DNA of 64,000 bases from Streptomyces djakartensis (GCF_014651075.1 NZ_BMWE01000015.1:1-64000); one strand, 5' to 3'; positions 53,080-62,047 are shown, counted from the stretch's first letter. Notes: generated by a model from the letters alone, not told the origin. Made by a program: numbers and translations.

Positions 53080-53781
53080 TCAGCGGCTCTGGCCGTACCC
53101 GCGCAGCCGCTCCTCCACCTCGGCCAGCTGCTCCCGGGACAGCAGGCTCGGGGACAGACCGGGTACCGACGCGGCGGTCAGCCACAGGCGGCACATCCAC
53201 TCCAGTTGGGCCGTGCGGTCGTAGGCCTGGTCCAGTGAGGTGCCGTGGGTGACGGTGCCGTGGTTCCGCAGGAGGCATCCGGAGCGGCCGGCGAGGGCGC
53301 GGAGCATGTTCCCGGCCAACTCGTCGGTGCCGTAGGCGGCGTACGGGGCGACCCGGACGGGGCCACCGAGCGCGGCGGCCATGTAGTGGATCAGCGGCAG
53401 CTCGCTCACGAGCGTCGAGACGGCCGTCGCGTGCACGGCGTGGGTGTGGACGACGGCACGGGCGTCGGTCGTGGCGTAGACCGCGAGGTGCATGGGCAGC
53501 TCGCTGGTCGGGACGAGCGTGCCGAGGACCTGCCGGCCGTCGAGGTCGACGCCGGTGACGTCGCGGGGTTCCAGGCGGTCGTAGGGCACGCCCGACGGTG
53601 TGACCAGGACCGTGTCCCCGACCCGCACGGAGACGTTGCCGGACGTGCCGACGACGAGTCCCTCGGAGACCGTCCGGCGGGCCGTCGTGACGAGGTCCTG
53701 CCAGGCGCGCGCCTCCTCGGGACGCGCGTCCCTCCGCCGCGACGCCCCCGTACGCTGTCCGTCGCCCCGGTGCTCAGCCAT
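53080..53781 (-). CDS. Class II aldolase/adducin domain protein
   Basis: A 233-residue class II aldolase-type enzyme. Zinc histidines are seen in VHTHAVHATA and RNHGTVTHG; the N-terminal GTSGNVSVR motif and TSELPMHLAVY complete the signature. Close to L-fuculose-phosphate or ribulose-phosphate aldolases. It reads from ATG 53781. The neighbours are unrelated, so no pathway can be read from context. Confidence 0.88.
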   Translation of the reverse strand: MAEHRGDGQRTGASRRRDARPEEARAWQDLVTTARRTVSEGLVVGTSGNVSVRVGDTVLVTPSGVPYDRLEPRDVTGVDLDGRQVLGTLVPTSELPMHLAVYATTDARAVVHTHAVHATAVSTLVSELPLIHYMAAALGGPVRVAPYAAYGTDELAGNMLRALAGRSGCLLRNHGTVTHGTSLDQAYDRTAQLEWMCRLWLTAASVPGLSPSLLSREQLAEVEERLRGYGQSR

Positions 53782-53850
53782 GGGGCGATCCTGCCAGGCA
53801 GCAGGGCGGAACGGCGACCCTCTCTTGTGGACACCCCCGCGCCCCTCCCA

Positions 53851-53879
53851 GTTCATCTTCCGTTCACTCGGGTTACGTA
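53851..53879 (+). promoter_or_regulatory. PHO box upstream of pitH2
   Basis: Direct repeat with 11-nt spacing: GTTCATCTTCC (53851-53861) followed by GTTCACTCGGG (53862-53872) and a weaker third unit. This is the architecture of PhoP-binding PHO boxes in Streptomyces. It lies about 40-70 nt upstream of the Pit transporter start, implying phosphate control. Confidence 0.7.
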
Positions 53880-53919
53880 CGTTCGTCCAGCCAATGACCT
53901 CGAACGATTGCCTGGGTAA

Positions 53920-55167
53920 ATGGAAAGCTTCTCGCTGATCCTCGCGATTGTGGTGGTGACCGCACTCGCGTTCGATTTCACGAACGGTTTCCACGACACC
54001 GCGAACGCGATGGCCACGACCATTTCCACGGGCGCCATGAGGCCCAAGGTCGCGGTGGCCATGTCCGCGGTCCTCAACCTGGTCGGCGCCTTCCTGTCCG
54101 TCGAAGTCGCCAACACCATCTCCAAAGGCCTCGTCGACGAGGCCGGTATACGACCCGAGGTCATCTTCGCCGCCCTGGTCGGCGCGATCCTCTGGAACCT
54201 GCTGACCTGGCTGGTCGGTCTGCCGTCCAGCTCCTCCCACGCCCTGATGGGCGGTCTGATCGGCGCCACCATCGCCTCGGCGGGGGTCGGCGCGGTGCAC
54301 GGTGACGTGCTGGTCACCAAGGTGCTGATCCCGGCGATCGCCGCCCCGCTGGTGGCGGGCATCGCGGCGATGCTGGCCACGCGTCTGACGTACTCCCTGG
54401 GCAAGAAGGCCGACGGCGAGGCGTCCAGGAAGGGCTACCGGGCCGGCCAGATCGCCTCGGCGGGTCTGGTCTCCCTCGCACACGGCACGAACGACGCGCA
54501 GAAGACGATGGGTGTCATCACTCTCGCCCTGGTCGCCGGCGGCGCCGTCGCCCCCGACTCCGACCCGCCCATGTGGGTCATCCTCTCGGCGGGTCTCGCC
54601 ATCGCCCTCGGCACCTACCTCGGTGGCTGGCGCATCATCCGCACCATGGGCAAGGGCCTGACCGACCTCCAGCCGCAGCAGGGCTTCGCCGCCCAGACCA
54701 GCGCGGCGACGGTCATCCTGGCCTCCTCGCACCTCGGCTTCTCCCTCTCCACCACCCACTCCGTGTCCGGCGCGGTGATGGGCGCGGGCCTCGGCCGCAA
54801 GGGCGGTGTCGTCCGCTGGTCGACGGCGACCCGGATGTTCGTCGCCTGGGGCCTGACGCTCCCGGCGGCCGCCCTGGTGGGCGCGCTCGCGGAGTACGTC
54901 ACCGGTTTCGGCGACTGGGGCACGGCCGTGGTGGCGGTCTTCCTCGTCGCGTCCAGCGCGGTGATCTGGAAGCTCTCGCGGCGAGAGGTCGTCGACCACA
55001 CCAACGTCAACGACACCGGCGAGGCGGAGCCGGCCGGTGTGGTGACCGCGGCGATGGCCGCGGTGACCCCGCCGCCCGCGGCCGGCGCGGTGACGGAGGA
55101 GCCGGTTCCCGACTTCCCCGCCCAGGCCACCTCCGAGCGGACCCCGTCCACGACCACCACGGTCTGA
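53920..55167 (+). CDS. pitH2: Pit-type inorganic phosphate transporter
   Basis: A 415-residue low-affinity phosphate permease with about ten helices and duplicated Pit signatures: FDFTNGFHDTANAMATTISTG near the start and LAHGTNDAQKTMGVITLAL with STTHSVSGAVMG in the second half. The acidic/Pro C-terminal tail is disordered. It is followed 31 nt later by a small membrane-protein gene and preceded by a PHO box. S. coelicolor pitH2 is known to be controlled by PhoP; symbol assigned by this combination. Uses weak ribosome site. Confidence 0.92.
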   Translation: MESFSLILAIVVVTALAFDFTNGFHDTANAMATTISTGAMRPKVAVAMSAVLNLVGAFLSVEVANTISKGLVDEAGIRPEVIFAALVGAILWNLLTWLVGLPSSSSHALMGGLIGATIASAGVGAVHGDVLVTKVLIPAIAAPLVAGIAAMLATRLTYSLGKKADGEASRKGYRAGQIASAGLVSLAHGTNDAQKTMGVITLALVAGGAVAPDSDPPMWVILSAGLAIALGTYLGGWRIIRTMGKGLTDLQPQQGFAAQTSAATVILASSHLGFSLSTTHSVSGAVMGAGLGRKGGVVRWSTATRMFVAWGLTLPAAALVGALAEYVTGFGDWGTAVVAVFLVASSAVIWKLSRREVVDHTNVNDTGEAEPAGVVTAAMAAVTPPPAAGAVTEEPVPDFPAQATSERTPSTTTTV

Positions 55168-55198
55168 CGGCCACCGGTTACAAGGAAGAGTCTCTGAG

Positions 55199-55420
55199 AT
55201 GAAGATCGACTGGGCGGCCCTCGGCTCCGTCTTCGGCGTCAGCCTCGTGGTCACGGTAGCCCTCGTGGGCCTGTTCACCCTCGGCATCGTCGGCCTGTCC
55301 CGCCGCGAGCGGGCGGTCGCGGCGGGTGGCTCCGCGGGCCTCGCGGTCACCGGCGCGTACGCGTGCTTCGCGGCGTGCGCGGCGGCTGTGGGATACGGGA
55401 TCTATCTGATCGTGGCCTGA
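55199..55420 (+). CDS. Small membrane protein after pitH2
   Basis: A 73-residue protein with two helices (LGSVFGVSLVVTVALVGLFTLGIVGLS and AGLAVTGAYACFAACAAAVGYGIYLIV). It follows pitH2 closely, with AAGGAAGAG upstream, and a terminator follows, so it is part of the pit transcription unit. Function unknown; a transporter accessory role is an inference. Confidence 0.78.
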   Translation: MKIDWAALGSVFGVSLVVTVALVGLFTLGIVGLSRRERAVAAGGSAGLAVTGAYACFAACAAAVGYGIYLIVA

Positions 55421-55434
55421 CCACGATCGCGCGT

Positions 55435-55473
55435 GCCGGGCGGCACAGGGCTCATCGCCCTGTGCCGCCCGGC
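55435..55473 (+). terminator. Strong terminator after the pit unit
   Basis: Perfect 17-bp inverted repeat: GCCGGGCGGCACAGGGC (55435-55451) and its complement at 55457-55473, 5-nt loop TCATC. It separates pit transcription from the cobalamin riboswitch. Confidence 0.85.
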
Positions 55474-55516
55474 TGTCGTGTGGGGTTCTGCACACTCCCC
55501 CCTCGCAGGTCAACGG

Positions 55517-55690
55517 CAAGTTGACGGCCGTTCGCGGCCGTGGTGGACTGCCGGGGCCAGTACGGCGGCAGGAGAGGAAGCCGGTGCGAGTCCGGCGCGG
55601 TCCCGCCACTGTCACCGGGGTAGTGAACCCCCGGGAGCCAGGAACTCTCACCGCCGGTCTCGTCGAACCAGGGCGCGGACACCCTGAGTG
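55517..55690 (+). promoter_or_regulatory. Cobalamin riboswitch
   Basis: Shows the conserved cobalamin-riboswitch core: GCCGGTGCGAGTCCGGC, the GCGGTCCCGCCACTG block (about 55597-55611) and the B12 box GAGCCAGGAACTC (55635-55647). It precedes cobD-cobQ-cobN and a chelatase gene, so vitamin B12 should repress that operon. The exact boundaries are estimated. Confidence 0.9.
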
Positions 55691-55705
55691 AGGACATGTA
55701 TCGCC

Positions 55706-55765
55706 ATGCGCGGCTGCCGATCGAGGTTCAGCAACCCACCCCTGCCTGCCCCGTCGGCCGGCTGA
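55706..55765 (+). CDS. Possible 19-residue leader peptide of cobD
   Basis: Short open reading frame ATG to TGA encoding MRGCRSRFSNPPLPAPSAG. It lies directly after the riboswitch and its stop codon is 4 nt before the cobD ATG. Because cobD has no visible Shine-Dalgarno while GAGTGAGGAC precedes this frame, it may provide translational coupling. There is no conservation test, so it may be chance. Confidence 0.35.
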   Translation: MRGCRSRFSNPPLPAPSAG

Positions 55766-55769
55766 GCCC

Positions 55770-56711
55770 ATGGGTGCCGGTCGCGTCTTCGCGTACGGCG
55801 CCGCCGCCGGTCTGATCGGTGACCTGCTGCTCGGCGATCCTCGCCGGGGGCATCCGGTCGCCGCGTTCGGGCGGGCCTCGGGCGCCGTGGAACGGGTGTT
55901 GTGGCGGGACCACCGGGGGTGGGGCGCGCTGCACGCCGTGGTGTGCGCCGGGAGTGCGGTGGCCCTGGGGGCCGTCGCCGGGCGTGCCGTGCGGACCTCC
56001 GCCGTCGCCTCCGTGGCACTGACCGGCGCCGCCACCTGGGCCGTGGTCGGGGGGACTTCCCTCGCACGCGAGGCGCGGACGATCGGGCGTGCCCTGGAGG
56101 CGGGGGACGTCGAAGCGGCCCGGGCGCGGCTGCCGCATCTGTGCGGGCGGGACCCGCAGGCGCTCGACGCGGACGGGATCGCCCGGGCCGTCGTCGAGTC
56201 CGTTGCCGAGAACACCTCCGACGCCGTGGTGGGTGCCCTGGTGTGGGGGGCCGTCGGCGGCGTGCCGGGGCTGCTCGGGTTCCGGGCCGTGAACACCCTG
56301 GACGCCATGGTCGGTCACAAGTCCGCCCGGTACCGGCGGTTCGGGTGGGCCTCCGCCCGGCTGGACGACCTCGCGGGGTGGCCGGGGGCCCGGCTGACCG
56401 CCGTGCTCGCGGCCGTGGCCGGGGACGATCCACGGGGAGCCGTCAGGGCCTGGCGTGCCGATGCCGCCCGGCATCCGAGCCCCAACGCCGGGCCTGTGGA
56501 GGCCTCGTTCGCGGGGGCGCTCGGGGTGCGGCTCGGCGGGACCCTGTCGTACGGCGGGCGCGTCGAGCACCGGCCCGTGCTCAATGGGGCGGGGCGGCGC
56601 GTCGGCACCCGGGACGTGGACCGGGCGGTCCGGCTGTCCAGGCACGTGAGTTGGCTCGCGCTCGGCGTCTGTGTCGCCGCGCGCCGCATCGTGAAGGGGC
56701 GTACGTCATGA
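55770..56711 (+). CDS. cobD: Adenosylcobinamide-phosphate synthase CobD/CbiB
   Basis: A 313-residue membrane protein catalysing attachment of aminopropanol phosphate to adenosylcobyric acid. Family features: GLIGDLLLGDPRRGHPVAAFGR (N-terminal), VAENTSDAVVGALVWGAVGG and MVGHKSARYRRFGWASARLDDLAGWPGARLTAVL. Several helices. It is the first gene after the riboswitch and lacks a good ribosome site. It overlaps cobQ by 4 nt. Confidence 0.93.
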   Translation: MGAGRVFAYGAAAGLIGDLLLGDPRRGHPVAAFGRASGAVERVLWRDHRGWGALHAVVCAGSAVALGAVAGRAVRTSAVASVALTGAATWAVVGGTSLAREARTIGRALEAGDVEAARARLPHLCGRDPQALDADGIARAVVESVAENTSDAVVGALVWGAVGGVPGLLGFRAVNTLDAMVGHKSARYRRFGWASARLDDLAGWPGARLTAVLAAVAGDDPRGAVRAWRADAARHPSPNAGPVEASFAGALGVRLGGTLSYGGRVEHRPVLNGAGRRVGTRDVDRAVRLSRHVSWLALGVCVAARRIVKGRTS

Positions 56712-58219
56712 CGGGCGGTGGACTTCTGGTCGCCGGTACCACCTCCGACGCCGGCAAGAGCGTCGTGACCGCCGGGATCTGCCGGTGGCTGGTGCGCCAG
56801 GGCGTCAAGGTCGCGCCCTTCAAGGCGCAGAACATGTCCCTCAACTCGTTCGTGACGAGGGAGGGCGCCGAGATCGGGCGGGCGCAGGCCATGCAGGCGC
56901 AGGCCTGCCGCGTCGAGCCGGTCGCGCTGATGAATCCCGTGCTGCTCAAACCCGGTGGCGAGCGGAGCAGTCAGGTCGTGCTGCTGGGCAAACCGGTGGG
57001 CGAGATGAGTGCGCGCGGCTACCACGGCGGACGGCAGCGGAAGCTGCTCGGGACCGTGCTGGACTGCCTGGAGCAGTTGCGGGGCACGTATGACGCGGTG
57101 ATCTGCGAGGGGGCCGGGAGCCCGGCTGAGATCAACCTCAGGCGGACCGACATCGTCAACATGGGGATCGCCCGGGGCGCCGGGCTCCCCGTGCTCGTCG
57201 TCGGCGACATCGACCGGGGCGGGGTGTTCGCCTCGTTCTTCGGCACCGTCGCGCTGTTGTCACCCGAGGACCAGGAGTGCGTCGCGGGGTTCCTCGTCAA
57301 CAAGTTCCGCGGGGACGTCTCGCTGCTGGAGCCCGGCCTCGACATGCTGCACGACCTCACCGGGCGGCGCACGTACGGCGTGCTGCCCTTCCGGCACGGG
57401 CTCGGGATCGACGAGGAGGACGGGCTGCGGGTGTCCCTGCGGGGAGCGGTGCGGGAGTCCGTCGTCGCGCCGCCCCACGGCGAGGACGTGCTGCGGGTCG
57501 CGGTCTGTGCCGTGCCGCTGATGTCCAACTTCACCGACGTGGACGCGCTCGCCGCCGAACCCGGTGTCGTGGTGCGGTTCGTGGACCGGCCGGAGGAACT
57601 GGCGGACGCCGACCTCGTCATCGTGCCCGGAACGCGCGGCACCGTCCGTGCCCTGGAGTGGCTCCGGGAGCGCGGGCTCGCCGACGCGCTGGTGCGCAGG
57701 GCCGCCGAACAGCGGCCCGTGCTGGGCGTCTGCGGCGGTTTCCAGATCCTCGGCGAGCACATCGAGGACGACGTGGAGAGCCGCCGGGGCCACGTCGACG
57801 GGCTGGGGATCCTGCCCGTACGGGTGCGGTTCGCCCGGGAGAAGACCCTCACCCGGCCGGAGGGCGAGGCCCTCGGGGAGCGCGTGGAGGGGTACGAGAT
57901 CCACCACGGGGTCGCCGACGTCACCGGCGGCGTGCCCTTCCTCGACGGCTGCCGGGTCGGCCAGACCTGGGGCACGCACTGGCACGGTTCCCTGGAGTCG
58001 GACGGCTTCCGGCGGGCCTTCCTGCGCGAGGTGGCGGCCGCCGCCGGCCGGCGTTTCGTGCCGGCGCCCGACACCTCGTTCGCCGCGCTGCGCGAGGAGC
58101 AGCTAGACCGGCTCGGCGATCTGATCGAACAACACGCGGACACGGACGCGCTGTGGCGGCTCATCGAGTCGGGCGCGCCGCGAGGACTGCCCTTCATTCC
58201 ACCGGGAGCGCCCGCATGA
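56708..58219 (+). CDS. cobQ: Cobyric acid synthase CobQ/CbiP
   Basis: A 503-residue glutamine-dependent amidotransferase amidating four side chains of the corrin. P-loop-like VAGTTSDAGKS (8-18), the FKAQNMSLNSFVT region, and a C-terminal class I glutaminase with nucleophile Cys342 (VCGGFQILG). ATG overlaps the cobD stop, and the TGA overlaps the cobN ATG, so the operon is translationally coupled. Confidence 0.94.
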   Translation: MTGGGLLVAGTTSDAGKSVVTAGICRWLVRQGVKVAPFKAQNMSLNSFVTREGAEIGRAQAMQAQACRVEPVALMNPVLLKPGGERSSQVVLLGKPVGEMSARGYHGGRQRKLLGTVLDCLEQLRGTYDAVICEGAGSPAEINLRRTDIVNMGIARGAGLPVLVVGDIDRGGVFASFFGTVALLSPEDQECVAGFLVNKFRGDVSLLEPGLDMLHDLTGRRTYGVLPFRHGLGIDEEDGLRVSLRGAVRESVVAPPHGEDVLRVAVCAVPLMSNFTDVDALAAEPGVVVRFVDRPEELADADLVIVPGTRGTVRALEWLRERGLADALVRRAAEQRPVLGVCGGFQILGEHIEDDVESRRGHVDGLGILPVRVRFAREKTLTRPEGEALGERVEGYEIHHGVADVTGGVPFLDGCRVGQTWGTHWHGSLESDGFRRAFLREVAAAAGRRFVPAPDTSFAALREEQLDRLGDLIEQHADTDALWRLIESGAPRGLPFIPPGAPA

Positions 58220-61200
58220 GCACTGTGTTGTTGTTGTCGACCGCCGACACGGACCTGCTGGCGGCCCGGGCCGCCTCCGGTGCCTCGTACCGGATCGGCA
58301 ACCCGACCCGGGTGGACGTCCAGGAGGAGCTTCCGGCGCTGCTGGAGGGCGCCGACATCGCCGTGGTGCGGCTGCTCGGCGGCAAGCGGGCCTGGGAGGA
58401 CGGGCTGGCCGCGCTGAAGGCGTCCGGCGTCCCGGCCGTGCTGCTCGGCGGCGAGACGGTGCCGGACGCGGAGCTGATGGCCGAGTCGTCCGTGCCGGCC
58501 GGTGTCGTGGCGGAGGCGCTGAAGTACCTCGTCGAGGGCGGACCGGCCAACCTCACCGAGCTGGCCCGGTTCCTGTCCGACACCGTGCTGCTCACGGGCG
58601 AGGGCTTCGCCGCTCCGCAGCGCATGCCGGAGTACGGCGTCCGCGGCGGGCGAGCACGGGCCGAGGGCCGGCCGACGGTCGGCGTGCTCTTCTACCGGGC
58701 GCACGAGCTGAGCGGCAACACCGCGTTCGTGGACACCCTGTGCGACGCGATCGAGGCGCGGGGGGCCAACGCGCTGCCCGTGTACTGCGGTTCGCTGCGC
58801 GGCGCGGACGAGGGACTGTACGAGATCCTCGGGCGGGCGGACGCCCTCGTGGCCACCGTCCTCGCGGCCGGCGGCAGCCACGCCTCGCAGGCCTCCGCGG
58901 GCGGCGACGAGGAGTCCTGGGACATCGGCGCCCTCGCCGAGCTGGACATCCCCGTGCTGCAAGGTCTGTGCCTGACGTCGTCGCGGCGCGCCTGGGAGGA
59001 GTCGGACGCCGCCCTCTCCCCCATGGACGCCGCGATGCAGGTCGCCATCCCGGAGTTCGACGGGCGGCTGATCACCGTGCCGTTCTCCTTCAAGGAGCAG
59101 GTCGCCGAGGAGGGCGCCGATGTGCCCGTGTACGTGGCCGACCCGGAGCGCGCCGCCCGGGTCGCCGGGATCGCCGTGCGGCACGCGCGGCTGAGGCACA
59201 AGGCGAACGCCGACAAGAAGCTCGCGCTCGTCTTCACCGCGTACCCGACCAAGCACTCCCGGGTCGGCAACGCGGTCGGCCTGGACACCCCGGCCTCGGC
59301 GGTGCGGGTGCTGGACGCCCTGCGGGACGCCGGATACGTGGTCGAGGGGTATCCCGCGGGCGGCGACGAGCTGATCCACCGGCTCATCGAGGCCGGGGGG
59401 CACGACGTGGAGTGGCTGACACAGGAGCAGCTGTCCGCCGCCCCGGCGCGGGTGCCGCTGGCCGACTACCGCGCCTGGTTCGACACGCTCGATCCCGCGC
59501 TCAGGGACGCCATGACCGAGGCGTGGGGCGAGCCGCCGGGCGGCCTGTACGTGGACGGCGACGACATCGTGCTGGCGTCGCTGCGGTTCGGCAACGTCGT
59601 GGTGATGATCCAGCCGCCGCGCGGCTTCGGCGAGAACCCGATCGCGATCTACCACGATCCGGACATGCCGCCGTCCCACCACTACCTGGCGGCGTACCGG
59701 TGGCTGGAGAACAGTTTCGGCGCGGACGCGATCGTGCACATGGGCAAGCACGGCACGATGGAGTGGCTGCCCGGCAAGGGGCTCGGGCTCAGCGCCGGCT
59801 GCGCCCCGGACGCCGTGCTCGGGGATCTGCCGCTGATCTACCCGTTCATCGTCAACGACCCGGGCGAGGGCACCCAGGCCAAGCGCCGCGGGCACGCCAC
59901 GGTCGTCGACCACCTGGTGCCGCCGATGGCACGCGCCGACACCTACGGCGACCTGGCCAAGCTGGAACAGCTGCTCGACGAGTACGCGCTCGTGTCCGAC
60001 CTGGACCCGGCGAAGGCCCCGGCGGTGCGCGCGCAGATCTGGACGCTGGTCAAGGCCGCCGAGCTCCACCACGATCTGCACGTCGACGAGCAGCCGGACG
60101 ACGACGCGTTCGACGAGTTCGTCATGCACATCGACGGCTACCTGTGCGAGATCAAGGACGTGCAGATCCGCGACGGCCTGCACGTCCTGGGCTGCGGCCC
60201 GGTCGGTGAGCCGCGCGTCAACCTGGTGCTGGCCGTGCTGCGCGCCTCGCAGGTGTGGGGCGGGCGGGCGAACGCGCTGCCGGGGCTGAGGGCGGCACTG
60301 GCGGAGCACTTCGGGCTGGTGGAGAAGGAGCTGCTGGCCGAGCCGGGCGCTCCGGTGAAGGCGCCGGCGGAGCTGACGGACCTGGTGCCGGGCCCGGCGC
60401 GTACCGGAGCCGACGCGATCGACCTGCTGGAGCAGCTGTGCCGGCGGCTCGCGGAGGGCATGGAGGAGCGCGGCTGGGCGGTGGCCGAGAGCGCGGCGCT
60501 GGTCCGGGAGGTGCTCGGCACCGAACTGCCCGCCGCCGTGGCGGTGCTGGAGTTCGCCTGCACGGAGGTCGTGCCGCGGCTGGCCCGGACCACCGACGAG
60601 ATCGGGCACATCCTGCGGGCCCTGGACGGCGGCTACGTCCCGGCCGGCCCGTCCGGTTCGCCGACCCGCGGGCTGGTCAACGTCCTGCCGACAGGCCGCA
60701 ACTTCTACTCCGTCGACCCCAAGGCGATTCCGTCCCGGCTGAGCTGGGAGGTCGGGCAGTCGCTCGCGGACTCGCTGGTGCAGCGCTATCTGAGCGACAC
60801 CGGCGCGTACCCGAAGTCCGTCGGGCTGACGGTGTGGGGCACCTCGGCCATGCGCACCCAGGGCGACGACATCGCCGAGATCCTGGCGCTGCTGGGCTGC
60901 CGGCCGGTGTGGGACGACGCCTCGCGGCGGGTGACCGGGTTCGAGGTGATCCCCCTCGCCGAGCTGGGGCGTCCGCGCATCGACGTCACGGTCCGTATCT
61001 CCGGGTTCTTCCGGGACGCGTTCCCGCACGTGGTGGGGCTGATCGACGACGCCGTCCGCGAGGTGGCCGAGCTGGACGAACCGGCGGAGTCCAACTACGT
61101 CCGGGCGCACGCCGACGCGGACACCGCCGGGCACGGCGACCGGCGCCGCGCGACCGCCCGGATCTTCGGCTCCAAGCCGGGGGCCTACGGGGCGGGTCTG

Positions 61201-61878
61201 CTGCCGCTGATCGACGCCCGCAACTGGCGCTCCGACGCGGACCTCGCCGAGGTGTACGCGGTGTGGGGCGGCTACGCCTACGGGCGGGGGCTCGACGGGC
61301 GGGCCGCGCGCGGGGACATGGAGACGGCGTTCCGGCGGATCGCGGTCGCCGCGAAGAACGTCGACACCCGCGAACACGACCTCGTCGACGCCGACGACTA
61401 CTTCCAGTACCACGGCGGCATGGTCGCCATGGTCCGCCATCTGACGGGGGCCAGCCCCGAGGCGTACGTGGGCGACTCCGCGACCCCGGACCAGGTGAGG
61501 ACCCGCACGCTCGGCGAGGAGACCCACCGCGTCTTCCGGGCCCGGGTGGTCAACCCGCGATGGATGGCGGCCATGCGGCGGCACGGCTACAAGGGCGCCT
61601 TCGAGATGGCGGCGACGGTGGACTACCTGTTCGGGTACGACGCCACGGCCGGGGTCGTGGACGACTGGATGTACGAGAAGCTCAGCGCGGAGTACGTCTT
61701 CGACCCGGAGAACCGGGACTTCATGAAGACGTCCAACCCCTGGGCCCTGCGCGGTATCGCCGAGCGGCTGCTGGAGGCCGCCGACCGCGGACTGTGGGCG
61801 GAGCCGGACCAGCAGACCCTGGAACGGCTCCGGGCGACCTACCTCGAGCTTGAGGGAGATCTGGAGGGCGACGCATGA
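58216..61878 (+). CDS. cobN: Cobaltochelatase CobN
   Basis: A 1220-residue large subunit of the ATP-dependent aerobic cobaltochelatase, inserting cobalt into hydrogenobyrinic acid a,c-diamide. CobN/BchH-type motifs: GKHGTMEWLPGKGLGLSAGC, LPLIYPFIVNDPGEGTQAKRRGHATVVDHLVPPM, NFYSVDPKAIPS, ARNWRSDADLAEVYAVWGGYAYGRG and VVNPRWMAAMRRHGYKGAFEMAATVDYLFGYDAT. Needs partners CobS/CobT-like or ChlI/ChlD-like; the next gene supplies such a subunit. Start ATG overlaps cobQ by 4 nt. Confidence 0.95.
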   Translation: MSTVLLLSTADTDLLAARAASGASYRIGNPTRVDVQEELPALLEGADIAVVRLLGGKRAWEDGLAALKASGVPAVLLGGETVPDAELMAESSVPAGVVAEALKYLVEGGPANLTELARFLSDTVLLTGEGFAAPQRMPEYGVRGGRARAEGRPTVGVLFYRAHELSGNTAFVDTLCDAIEARGANALPVYCGSLRGADEGLYEILGRADALVATVLAAGGSHASQASAGGDEESWDIGALAELDIPVLQGLCLTSSRRAWEESDAALSPMDAAMQVAIPEFDGRLITVPFSFKEQVAEEGADVPVYVADPERAARVAGIAVRHARLRHKANADKKLALVFTAYPTKHSRVGNAVGLDTPASAVRVLDALRDAGYVVEGYPAGGDELIHRLIEAGGHDVEWLTQEQLSAAPARVPLADYRAWFDTLDPALRDAMTEAWGEPPGGLYVDGDDIVLASLRFGNVVVMIQPPRGFGENPIAIYHDPDMPPSHHYLAAYRWLENSFGADAIVHMGKHGTMEWLPGKGLGLSAGCAPDAVLGDLPLIYPFIVNDPGEGTQAKRRGHATVVDHLVPPMARADTYGDLAKLEQLLDEYALVSDLDPAKAPAVRAQIWTLVKAAELHHDLHVDEQPDDDAFDEFVMHIDGYLCEIKDVQIRDGLHVLGCGPVGEPRVNLVLAVLRASQVWGGRANALPGLRAALAEHFGLVEKELLAEPGAPVKAPAELTDLVPGPARTGADAIDLLEQLCRRLAEGMEERGWAVAESAALVREVLGTELPAAVAVLEFACTEVVPRLARTTDEIGHILRALDGGYVPAGPSGSPTRGLVNVLPTGRNFYSVDPKAIPSRLSWEVGQSLADSLVQRYLSDTGAYPKSVGLTVWGTSAMRTQGDDIAEILALLGCRPVWDDASRRVTGFEVIPLAELGRPRIDVTVRISGFFRDAFPHVVGLIDDAVREVAELDEPAESNYVRAHADADTAGHGDRRRATARIFGSKPGAYGAGLLPLIDARNWRSDADLAEVYAVWGGYAYGRGLDGRAARGDMETAFRRIAVAAKNVDTREHDLVDADDYFQYHGGMVAMVRHLTGASPEAYVGDSATPDQVRTRTLGEETHRVFRARVVNPRWMAAMRRHGYKGAFEMAATVDYLFGYDATAGVVDDWMYEKLSAEYVFDPENRDFMKTSNPWALRGIAERLLEAADRGLWAEPDQQTLERLRATYLELEGDLEGDA

Positions 61879-61883
61879 ATGCC

Positions 61884-61973
61884 CTGGAAGTCCCCGCGTC
61901 GGCGGGGAGCACACCAGCACACCGCCGACCGCCGGCGACACGGCCGGACGAGCCCCGCCTCGGCGGGGAGCAG
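61884..61973 (-). CRISPR. CRISPR-like repeat pair, one 32-nt spacer
   Basis: Two similar 29-nt units (61884-61912 and 61945-61973) separated by exactly 32 nt, a spacing of 61 nt as in type I-E arrays. Read on the minus strand each has TGCTCCCCGCCGA followed by a CGGGG-type stem, the shape of Streptomyces I-E repeats that begin GTGCTCCCCGC. They match at 20 of 21 core positions but diverge outside. No cas genes are in the window. They could instead be two terminator hairpins after cobN. Confidence 0.45.
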
Positions 61974-62047
61974 GCTTCGACCATGACGAGACCGCGGCTC
62001 GGCCGCGAGTCCTTCTGCCGTGAATCCCCTGAAGGAGTGATCACCGC

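Noticed and set aside
51843..53781. Operon linking the hydrolase, aldolase and phosphate transporter
   Set aside because: The aldolase and hydrolase are on the minus strand with gaps, and pitH2 is divergent with its own PHO box.
57019..61941. Very long open frame antisense to cobQ-cobN (about 1640 codons)
   Set aside because: High-GC third-position bias keeps the antisense frame open. The plus strand has clear CobQ and CobN motifs; the antisense product is Arg/Pro/His-rich without domains.
61974..62034. Third CRISPR-like repeat at the next 61-nt position
   Set aside because: The sequence at 62006-62034 does not match the repeat; a GCGGCTCGGCCGC stem at about 61994 has a different form and spacing.
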